NCBI GenBank assembly: GCA_028705415.1
Contig: JAQWDO010000069.1
Span: forward strand, 1-5,164
Source: Dehalococcoidales bacterium
Lineage (GTDB): Bacteria > Chloroflexota > Dehalococcoidia > Dehalococcoidales > CSSed11-197
Direction of reading: 5' to 3'
Length of the DNA stretch: 5,164 bases
Shown: in pieces, positions 1-5,076 of the stretch
Layout: each line of letters starts with the position of its first letter
Position numbering within the stretch: position 1 is the first letter of the stretch
Translations under genes and position numbers: made by a program
The notes under the pieces: model-generated
Database searches by the model: none
Seen by the model: the letters and a program-made list of their open reading frames with translations, nothing else
Told to the model about the DNA's origin: nothing

Positions 1-93
1 AAACGCCTCCTGAGGTCCGAACTCTCCGGCAACGACCTCCAGGATCTCACCACCCAGCTGGTGGACCTCGCCGCCCGGAGGTTTCCTGGGTGA
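1..93 (+). CDS. C-terminal end of a large protein, probably type I restriction enzyme subunit R (partial)
   Basis: Reading frame 1 is open from the window edge to TGA at 91-93 and gives the last 30 residues of a protein. The tail begins KRLLR, contains DLQDLTTQLVDLA and ends ARRFPG. A basic K-x-x-L-R helix, then an acidic D-L-x-x-L helix, then a stretch ending in an aromatic residue matches the helical C-terminus I know from HsdR subunits (roughly VKRVLR...EDLEELV...QAE..Y). The next gene is a YgjP-like metallopeptidase, a common downstream neighbour of hsdR, which supports the call. HsdR would be the ATP-dependent translocase and nuclease of a type I restriction system. Only about 3% of a typical HsdR is visible, so neither motor nor nuclease motifs can be checked. 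Another helicase-type protein with a similar tail is possible. Confidence 0.5.
   Translation, partial: KRLLRSELSGNDLQDLTTQLVDLAARRFPG
77..82 (+). promoter_or_regulatory. Ribosome binding site for the metallopeptidase gene, inside the upstream gene
   Basis: GGAGGT lies 7 bases before the GTG at 90, within the last codons of the upstream gene. It decides the GTG start, because there is no ATG nearby in frame, and together with the GTGA stop/start overlap it points to coupled translation of the two genes. Confidence 0.75.
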
Positions 94-821
94 CAGCCAC
101 TGCCAGCATCGAGTTTGGCACCAGCCGGATAGACTACGACGTCAAGTACAGCTCACGGCGCAAGAACCTGTCCATAGCTGTCCACCCCAACAAAAAGGTT
201 GAGGTTCTGGCCCCTCCTGGTCTGAGCCAGGAGGAGATCCAGGGGGCTCTAAGGAGGAAGGCGGGCTGGGTCAAGGAGAGGTTGGACTGGTTTGAGCAGA
301 TGAGCCAGCTAGCTGTCGACCGGGAGTATGTTAGCGGCGAGACCTTTCTTTATCTGGGCCGGCAGTATCGGCTGAAGATAGTTTACGGTACAAAGAGATC
401 TCCTGTCAAGCTACGGGGAAAGTTCTTCGAGGTCAATCTATCGCAGTCCATGCCGGAGCAGGACAGGCGGGAGGCTGTGCGACGAGCCATGTGGAGGTGG
501 TACCGCGCTCATGCCCGGGAGAAGATCCGAGAGATCGTCGAGCACTACTCCGCAAGGCTAGGGATTGAGCCACCTGAGTTCAGGATTAAGTACCAGGCCA
601 AACGCTGGGGCAGCTGCTCACAGGGCAGCGTGCTGAACATCAATCTGCGCATAATCATGGCTCCGCTGAGTCAGATCGAGTATGTGGTGGCGCATGAGCT
701 GTGCCACTTAAAGTACAAGGATCATTCTGCAGCTTTCTGGGATCTATTACGTCTGGTCATGCCTAACTACGAAGTTCGCAAAGAAAATCTAAGACGCAGT
801 GGATGGCAATATTTGTTATAA
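90..821 (+). CDS. YgjP-like (DUF45, M48-type) zinc metallopeptidase
   Basis: This 243-residue protein is a full-length member of the YgjP/DUF45 family, usually 220-250 residues. The zinc protease signature HELCH is at residues 202-206, with the downstream ligand His212 in KDHSAAFW. The family hallmark RWGSCS is at residues 172-177, followed by the expected beta strand (LNINLRI). The N-terminal half (about 10-110) has the usual basic strand-rich part, with SRRKNLSIAV and the RRKAGWVKERL helix. No signal peptide or membrane helix is seen, so it should be cytoplasmic. The family is predicted to hydrolyse peptide bonds, but substrates are unknown. It frequently sits beside type I restriction genes, and here the GTG start overlaps the upstream TGA. 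A role in turnover or control of the restriction complex is only inference. All catalytic residues are intact. The T-rich sequence just after the TAA may end the operon. Confidence 0.93.
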   Translation: MTATASIEFGTSRIDYDVKYSSRRKNLSIAVHPNKKVEVLAPPGLSQEEIQGALRRKAGWVKERLDWFEQMSQLAVDREYVSGETFLYLGRQYRLKIVYGTKRSPVKLRGKFFEVNLSQSMPEQDRREAVRRAMWRWYRAHAREKIREIVEHYSARLGIEPPEFRIKYQAKRWGSCSQGSVLNINLRIIMAPLSQIEYVVAHELCHLKYKDHSAAFWDLLRLVMPNYEVRKENLRRSGWQYLL

Positions 822-1107
822 CCTTTTTATTGTTTAATCAATTACTAAATTAAAATTGGTATAATGGTTGTTTGAGTAAGCCACTACTTTGGATTAAATT
901 AATATACAGTGTGTTGCCATCTTTTTGGCTAAGGAGGTTTTCACAAGAGAGGGACGAGGAAAATAATGTAGGAGGGTTGCGGTGGTAATGGTCAGGGAGC
1001 TGGAACCTCCCTTTCCAAGACGTATCACCATAGCTCTTCAGAGTGTGTTTTGCATCCTAAAATCGATCCTAGTGTGACCTCTGAGTCTAAGGTAATGTGG
1101 TGATTGA
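822..1107. other. AT-rich gene-free stretch between the restriction module and the helicase-primase operon
   Basis: I see no convincing gene here. The first 90 bases are strongly AT-rich and begin with a T-run (ACCTTTTTATTG, 821-832) that could terminate the upstream operon. A strong Shine-Dalgarno string, AAGGAGG at 931-937, is not followed by a usable start codon. A second one, GGAGG at 971-975, precedes ATG at 988, which opens only 29 codons (988-1077, beginning MVRELEPPFP) of no recognised family. An ATG at 966 is followed directly by TAG. All three frames carry stops. The stretch may be a long leader, a regulatory region, or the remains of a lost gene. Confidence 0.6.
896..909 (+). promoter_or_regulatory. 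Possible archaeal TATA-box promoter for the zinc protein/helicase-primase operon
   Basis: AAATTAATATACAG contains a TTAATATA core in the AT-rich gap. With the usual archaeal spacing of about 25 bases, transcription would begin near 927-932, giving a leader of roughly 180 bases before the first open codons of the next gene. A rival core, GGTATAATGG, lies at 859-868. Neither has a clear BRE, and the whole stretch is AT-rich, so chance matches are likely. Confidence 0.3.
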
Positions 1108-1233
1108 ATAGTCGAAAATGAGTCTTCAGCTAAAAATGTTTCGGAAAATGAAGAAAAAACTGCACCCATAATCCCTGTACTTCTCAGGTACTCGGAGGCC
1201 AAGAGATGGGAAGACGCCCGACAAGAATGGCGG

Positions 1234-1677
1234 TTGAATCATATCTGGTATGCTGATATTGAAGACGCCAGGACATGTGAATGCGGTCACTATCCCATCT
1301 GCGAGATTTGTGTTGTCGAGAATGAAATCAATGGCACCGTTTTAGAGATCGGCAACTGCTGTATCAATCAGGTCTCAACTGAATTCGATGCTCTGAAACG
1401 GATATTTCCGGCATTAAGAGAAGGGCGCATCAATCCGGCCATCATTGACTATGCCTTTAAGCAGGGCATAATCAACGATTGGGAGAAAGATTTTTTACTA
1501 AATGTCTGGAGAAGGCACTACCTTACATCCAGACAGGCGGCCAAATTCAAGCAGATACGGTATAGGATATACGAAAATATCCAAATCTCACCTAAACAGC
1601 GTCAGGCAATCTACCGAAAGTGGGGTATCATTGGAGACCCAGCAATAGAGGCCAACAAAGAGGCGACAGCACAATGA
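1234..1677 (+). CDS. Small CxCGH cysteine-rich (probable zinc-binding) protein of unknown function, start uncertain
   Basis: The conventional frame from TTG at 1234 gives 147 residues, but the true protein probably starts earlier. The same frame is open from 1108, and residues encoded at 1165-1233 (LLRYSEAKRWEDARQEWRL) read like part of this family, in which an S-x-A-x-x-E-W helix precedes the metal site. No ATG, GTG or TTG is available there and no ribosome site precedes 1234. The core is a C-x-C-G-H-x4-C-x2-C cluster (CECGHYPICEIC, residues 14-25 from the TTG), followed by NEINGTVLEIGNCCIN. I know this pattern from uncharacterised phage and plasmid proteins with 'CxCGH...I.NxxxG....vGn.C'. 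The C-terminal half is helical and charged (WRRHYLTSRQAAKFKQIRYRIY). Its TGA overlaps the ATG of the helicase-primase (ATGA), so the two are co-translated and probably work together, perhaps as a nucleic-acid-binding accessory. No function is established. Confidence 0.75.
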   Translation: MNHIWYADIEDARTCECGHYPICEICVVENEINGTVLEIGNCCINQVSTEFDALKRIFPALREGRINPAIIDYAFKQGIINDWEKDFLLNVWRRHYLTSRQAAKFKQIRYRIYENIQISPKQRQAIYRKWGIIGDPAIEANKEATAQ

Positions 1678-4595
1678 AGGATATCAATCCTGAGTTGGTC
1701 GCTGCCGCCTCCGAGGTCCTGAAGTCCGGGAGCTGCAAGGTCTTCAAGTCCACTCGGGCCGGGTTCACCACCTCGGTCGTTCTGGCGGCAATGGAGGCGA
1801 AAAAGCCAATATTGGTCTTGAGCCCCACCAGCAAGATCCTCTCCGAGACCGTGATGAAAGCCAGCAAGGGACGAGCTATCATCGTCCCAGCTAACTCTTT
1901 CTGTCCTATTTTGCAGGAGGAGGTGCGGCAGGATCGCTTCCTGGCCAAGATACCCCTTCCCCTGCCGGACTGCCAGGAATGCCCTTCAATGGGTAAATGC
2001 CCTGTCACGGAGATCTTGGAGGCCGATAAGCCTCCTGTGATCTCGCTGACCTACGCCAAAATGAATGCCTTGATGCTCGCCAAATCGGAGATTGCCAGGC
2101 AGATAAGGCATAAGCTGGCCGAGGTTGATGTGGTGTTGCTGGACGAGGCCCACCAGATAGCTCTGCCCCCGGTCGCAAGGGTGCAGGCGTTTTATTGTGT
2201 TGCCATCCCTGAGGGATACCCCATCCTCACAGAGATCAGCCAAAGCTGGATAGATTTCTGCACCGATAATCTGGATCTGCTAACTGCCCTGAAGGCTGAT
2301 GGTGACGCAGGGCACGTGGGAAAACACCTCTCCAAGCTTATCCCTATCAGGGACCCATTAGGGTTCAAGAAGCTGTCTGCGGCCTGGAATGAGCTGTTTT
2401 CCCTGGCACAAAGCAGAGCGGAATTGGGCTTAAGAGACGATGAGATACTGGCCGTCCGGGATATCGTGAGCATCCTTGGAGGATATTGGGCTTCTATCTC
2501 TTATGTCCGCGAGAATGAGGGTACAGAGGGAAGGACATACATCTCAGGCAACGTTGGTGCTTATCATCGCTGCCTGGGGGACTTCCTTAAGATGTATGCT
2601 CCCTATGCAGACCATATCTACAGCTCGGCTAGTCTTATTGAGCCCACCTCGGAGTTCTTCGAAGACCTCTCGGGAAAGCTCGTGAAGGACGTTGTGTTCC
2701 CGGATCTAAGGAACACCAACGCCAGAATGAGCATCTACCCAGACACCTGGAGGTTGAGCTCTCGCAACTTCGCCCGCAGCCTGGACCGGATTGTGAACCG
2801 GATCGTGGAGATCTGCAAGACCGAGGAATCGGTCTACATCCTGGCGCCGAACTCACGCAAGGCGAGGTTGATAGAGGGGAAGCTGAAAGAGGTTCTGGGC
2901 CCGGCCCCTCCAAAGGTCGACTTTTACCGCAGTGACATGACAATGGGCGTGGCTCGGGGTGATAGGATCTGCATTGCCATCGGGCTGGCCGAAATTCCCA
3001 GCAATGCCTGTGATCATCTGGCCTGGGGAAAAGATCCGGAAGCCAGGTGGTTGCATTCTCAGTCCCTCCGAGCACAGAGCGTCCAGGCAGCCAGCTGGCA
3101 AGCCTGGAGCCGGGTCAAAGATCCGAATGGCGAGGTGGAAAGCCAGGTTTACTGCATAGGCATAAGAGCGGAACAGGTTGCTGCCGTAGTCACCTGGGGG
3201 AGTGGTCGACGGCTTGAGCTAAAGGAGATTAGTGACATCGAGCTGCCGGATGGGGCCACGGCAAGAGTACCCAGGTTCAAGGTGCAGGCAGATAGCCTGA
3301 TCGAGCCTCCCAGGATCTTCGCAGAAGAGAGGACGGCAACCAACAGAGACCGCCATTCTGTGAGCGAGTACATTGCAGGGTTCGAAAGTGGTGAGGACGT
3401 TATCGCCTTAAAGAGAGGCAGGTCCGAGATCGAGAACATCCTCGACCGTGCTACAGTGTGTCATACTAGGGGAGAAACTGCCCAAATTGCCTATAATGAT
3501 AGTAATAGGCAAAAAGGGCAGTTTCTCCCCCGCTATGTCAAACTGTGTCATAGTAACCTGGACCAATCAGCTCTGTTCCTTGGCGTTTACTTCGTCAACC
3601 GCTCAGACTGCTATGCCCAGCAGTATCTGGATAGACGGCGTGAGAAATGGGGTTATCGTAAGGTGGTCGAATCGCTTGACGACCCAAACCTGGATGCCAT
3701 CAAGCGGCATATTCGGCCCCAGATCTTGCTGCAGGGATATCGGTTCTGCATGGCCGTCTACCAAATCAGCAGAGATGATACCGTCTCATGGATCTGCTAT
3801 GATCTCGATAACCATGGCAACAGCAACCCACATGTTCGTGAGGATGTCAAGCGGCTTCTTGCTGTTCTGGATGGCTACTCTATTCCCTACCTGCTGGAGG
3901 CGTCTGGCTCCGAGGACTCCTATCACGTTTGGGTGTTCCTGGTTCCCACAAGGACCTATAACGCCTTCAAGTTCAGCCGACAGATAGCATCCGAAGCTCG
4001 GATCAAATGTGAGATCTGGCCTAAGCAGCAGGGGATCAACTCTGACAAAGCAGAATTTGGCAATCCTGTCAAGCTACCTCTGGCCTTTCACAATAAAACC
4101 GGCAGAAGATCTACTTTCCTAGATCCTCAAACCTTCGAGTCACTTGAAGTCGTATCTCTGCCTGGGCTGGTGCGCTTGTTTGAGGTTCCTGAGCCACAGC
4201 GAAAACCTGCATCTAAACCAGCTCGTGCGCCCATCTTGGCCAATAGGCCTGAGCCGAGGTATCCTGGCTTCCATCCTTGCCTGCAGCATCTGATTGACGA
4301 TCATATCCAGCTTGTGGGCGGTGAGGGGCATGCGGCCAGGACGGCCATAGCTATAGATGCCTATAACGTTGGTATGTCGAAAGAGGCTGCAATTGGTCTC
4401 TTCAAGCATCAGAACGACTTCAATCTGGATTATACCACCTACCAGATAGAATCAATTTACAGTAAGGGGCTCAAGCCATTCAAGTGCTCTACCCTTCTGG
4501 ATAAATGTGGTGATCTAGTCAGATGCTACTGTGATGTGTGCCCGCGTGGTAGGTATATCGTCTTCAGTAGCAAAGCATACACCAAATTGTCTTAG
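1674..4595 (+). CDS. Helicase-primase fusion: XPD/DinG-like SF2 helicase, AEP primase domain and PriL-like cysteine domain
   Basis: The protein has 973 residues from ATG 1674. I prefer this start over GTG 1620 because it forms an ATGA overlap with the upstream stop and has AGAGG 10 bases before it. Domain 1 (about 1-500) is a superfamily 2 helicase: a Walker A-like STRAGFTTS at 26-34, LVLSPT at 47-52, cysteines 77, 100, 103 and 109 placed like the XPD/DinG Fe-S cluster, LLDEAH at 155-160, and a motif VI-like QAWSRVKDP at 476-484. Domain 2 (about 640-820) is an archaeo-eukaryotic primase: YDLDNH with Asp710/Asp712, SGSEDSYHVWVF with His751, and EIWPKQ with Glu780, then GNPVKLPL. It resembles AEPs of plasmid replication proteins and TOTE conflict systems. 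Domain 3 (about 860-970) has HPC (Cys869), GEGHAARTA, and Cys938, 945, 951, 953 and 956, like the PriL Fe-S domain. The expected role is unwinding and priming for a mobile element. Oddities: Phe31 replaces the Walker lysine, and a palindrome falls at residues 599-619. Confidence 0.9.
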   Translation: MKDINPELVAAASEVLKSGSCKVFKSTRAGFTTSVVLAAMEAKKPILVLSPTSKILSETVMKASKGRAIIVPANSFCPILQEEVRQDRFLAKIPLPLPDCQECPSMGKCPVTEILEADKPPVISLTYAKMNALMLAKSEIARQIRHKLAEVDVVLLDEAHQIALPPVARVQAFYCVAIPEGYPILTEISQSWIDFCTDNLDLLTALKADGDAGHVGKHLSKLIPIRDPLGFKKLSAAWNELFSLAQSRAELGLRDDEILAVRDIVSILGGYWASISYVRENEGTEGRTYISGNVGAYHRCLGDFLKMYAPYADHIYSSASLIEPTSEFFEDLSGKLVKDVVFPDLRNTNARMSIYPDTWRLSSRNFARSLDRIVNRIVEICKTEESVYILAPNSRKARLIEGKLKEVLGPAPPKVDFYRSDMTMGVARGDRICIAIGLAEIPSNACDHLAWGKDPEARWLHSQSLRAQSVQAASWQAWSRVKDPNGEVESQVYCIGIRAEQVAAVVTWGSGRRLELKEISDIELPDGATARVPRFKVQADSLIEPPRIFAEERTATNRDRHSVSEYIAGFESGEDVIALKRGRSEIENILDRATVCHTRGETAQIAYNDSNRQKGQFLPRYVKLCHSNLDQSALFLGVYFVNRSDCYAQQYLDRRREKWGYRKVVESLDDPNLDAIKRHIRPQILLQGYRFCMAVYQISRDDTVSWICYDLDNHGNSNPHVREDVKRLLAVLDGYSIPYLLEASGSEDSYHVWVFLVPTRTYNAFKFSRQIASEARIKCEIWPKQQGINSDKAEFGNPVKLPLAFHNKTGRRSTFLDPQTFESLEVVSLPGLVRLFEVPEPQRKPASKPARAPILANRPEPRYPGFHPCLQHLIDDHIQLVGGEGHAARTAIAIDAYNVGMSKEAAIGLFKHQNDFNLDYTTYQIESIYSKGLKPFKCSTLLDKCGDLVRCYCDVCPRGRYIVFSSKAYTKLS
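3457..3552. repeat. In-frame palindromic element with flanking 9-bp direct repeats inside the helicase-primase gene
   Basis: A perfect 15-bp inverted repeat, GGGGAGAAACTGCCC at 3469-3483 and its complement at 3516-3530, encloses three unpaired A on each side. Inside these is a second perfect 8-bp arm pair, TTGCCTAT (3487-3494) and ATAGGCAA (3505-3512), around a 10-base loop. All arms share one centre (3499.5), giving a 62-bp palindrome. It is bracketed by TGTGTCATA at 3457-3465 and 3544-3552, exactly 87 bases (29 codons) apart, and a near copy TATGTCA sits at 3534-3540. The frame stays open throughout and both repeats encode a Cys-His. This has the form of a small inserted palindromic element with a 9-bp target duplication. 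A structure selected in place, such as a replication hairpin, is the alternative. Confidence 0.85.
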
Positions 4596-4632
4596 GACAA
4601 TTGTCTAATACATCTATTTAATTTATCTTTTT
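4585..4632 (+). terminator. Inverted repeat followed by T-rich tract; possible terminator and/or operator
   Basis: AATTGTC (4585-4591) and GACAATT (4596-4602) form a perfect 7-bp inverted repeat with the loop TTAG, overlapping the stop codon of the helicase-primase. A T-rich run ending in CTTTTTG follows (4620-4633), which suits archaeal T-tract termination. The same bases also contain the 10-bp palindrome GACAATTGTC (4596-4605), so this could equally be a protein binding site upstream of the next promoter. The stem is AT-rich and weak. Confidence 0.45.
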
Positions 4633-4635
4633 GTA

Positions 4636-4650
4636 CAAAGATTTATATAT
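4636..4650 (+). promoter_or_regulatory. Archaeal promoter (BRE plus TATA box) of the AbrB-type regulator
   Basis: CAAAGA (4636-4641) directly precedes TTTATATAT (4642-4650), the arrangement of an archaeal BRE and TATA box. Transcription should begin about 25 bases downstream of the box centre, near 4670, which leaves a leader of about 15 bases carrying the GGTGAT ribosome site. This is the clearest promoter in the window and the main sign that the DNA is archaeal. Confidence 0.75.
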
Positions 4651-4677
4651 GTTTAGTGCCTTATTAGGATAATAAAA

Positions 4678-4683
4678 GGTGAT
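4678..4683 (+). promoter_or_regulatory. GGTGAT ribosome binding site that fixes a TTG start
   Basis: GGTGAT is the 3' part of the archaeal anti-Shine-Dalgarno complement (GGAGGTGAT). It ends 3 bases before TTG at 4687, the normal offset for this sub-motif, and so supports the TTG as the real start of the AbrB-type gene. Confidence 0.65.
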
Positions 4684-4686
4684 AGT

Positions 4687-4881
4687 TTGCACAAAACGAA
4701 CTTGGTATATAAAAGAAGGCTGGCCGAAGACGGACGAGGCCATTACAGGTTATCGATTCCCGCTGTGCTTGCCGAGTTCTTGGGTCTTGGCGGGGGTGGC
4801 GACTTGGCTATTGTATTAGATACCGAAAACGACGGGCTGCTCATTCGGCCTTGGTCTGAAGTCAAGGAAATCGAGGAATAA
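4687..4881 (+). CDS. AbrB/SpoVT-type small DNA-binding regulator (or antitoxin)
   Basis: This 64-residue protein reads as one SpoVT/AbrB swapped-hairpin domain over most of its length (about residues 6-55). The elements are a basic N-terminal strand (VYKRRLAEDGRGHYRL), the hallmark IPA at residues 24-26, the helix VLAEFLGL, the glycine turn GGGGD, and the two closing strands LAIVLDT and GLLIRPW. Such proteins act as dimers that bind DNA as transcription regulators or as the antitoxin of a toxin pair. In archaea they are often autoregulatory. It has its own strong promoter and short leader. No recognisable toxin follows. The next gene is a small helix-turn-helix protein beginning one base after the TAA, so a two-gene control cassette for the element is plausible. 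The AATTGTC site cluster upstream could be its operator, which is inference. GGGG is a longer glycine run than usual. Confidence 0.82.
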   Translation: MHKTNLVYKRRLAEDGRGHYRLSIPAVLAEFLGLGGGGDLAIVLDTENDGLLIRPWSEVKEIEE

Positions 4882-4882
4882 A

Positions 4883-5052
4883 ATGGAGAAGGCGACAAAA
4901 CCCGACAGCTTTCACAAGAGCAGATGAATGCCGTCGAGCATCTGATCCAGGGCAAGAGTGATAGAGCCGTATCTGAGGCAGCGGGCGTGAGCCGGCAGAC
5001 GGTATGGGGGTGGCGGAATAACGATGTTCTTTTCATCGCCGAGCTGAACTGA
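4883..5052 (+). pseudogene. Small phage-type helix-turn-helix protein, apparently frameshifted near its start
   Basis: An ATG at 4883, one base after the previous stop and 5 bases after GAGGA (4873-4877), begins MEKATKP but meets TGA at 4925-4927. The protein-like sequence continues in the frame one base back: LSQEQMNAVEHLIQGKSD, then AVSEAAGVSRQTVWGWR, then NNDVLFIAELN and TGA at 5050-5052. This is the helix-turn-helix found in many small phage and transposon proteins ('GKS..EvA...GvSRqTVwrW....pF...LN'). Adding a single C to the CCC run at 4901-4903 would join the two into a 57-residue protein, MEKATKPRQLSQEQ and on. Without this, translation could only begin at ATG 4924 (42 residues), losing part of the first helix and having no ribosome site. 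It may be a sequencing deletion, a real mutation or, less likely, recoding (no canonical slippery heptamer). The homologues I recall run on past 'LN', so the end may also be cut. Expected role: DNA-binding regulator or terminase-like adaptor. Confidence 0.6.
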
Positions 5053-5076
5053 CTGGTCTTTTGCGGAGGCCAGCGC

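Noticed and set aside
981..1030. tRNA-like 5-bp stem with 7-base loop (TGGAA, CCTCCCT, TTCCA)
   Set aside because: The loop lacks the required T before the anticodon, and there is no T-arm (GGTTCGAATCC type) or acceptor stem around it.
966..1103. ATG-TAG followed by 43 open codons (GCGGNGQGAG... type sequence), a possible pyrrolysine-recoded ORF in a methanogen
   Set aside because: The encoded sequence resembles no protein I know, the recoded codon would be the second one, and no Pyl genes are visible. A chance open frame is more likely.
2635..3101. Long overlapping open frames on the minus strand opposite the helicase-primase, including a 146-codon one
   Set aside because: They are rich in Pro/Ser/Arg low-complexity sequence, have no ribosome sites or known motifs, and lie opposite conserved helicase sequence, so they are frame shadows.
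3457..3552. CRISPR-like repeat-spacer unit from the repeated TGTGTCATA motifs
   Set aside because: The repeats are only 7-9 bp, too few and irregularly spaced (77 and 10 bases), and lie within coding sequence.
3448..3987. 179-codon frame on the plus strand overlapping the primase domain
   Set aside because: The primase motifs (DLD, H, E-I-W-P-K) are in the main frame. The alternate frame has no recognisable features and no ribosome site.
4895..4903. Programmed -1 frameshift at ACA-AAA-CCC in the helix-turn-helix gene
   Set aside because: The site does not satisfy X-XXY-YYZ because the A-site codon would mismatch after slipping, and no downstream stimulatory hairpin is evident. A base error or mutation is simpler.
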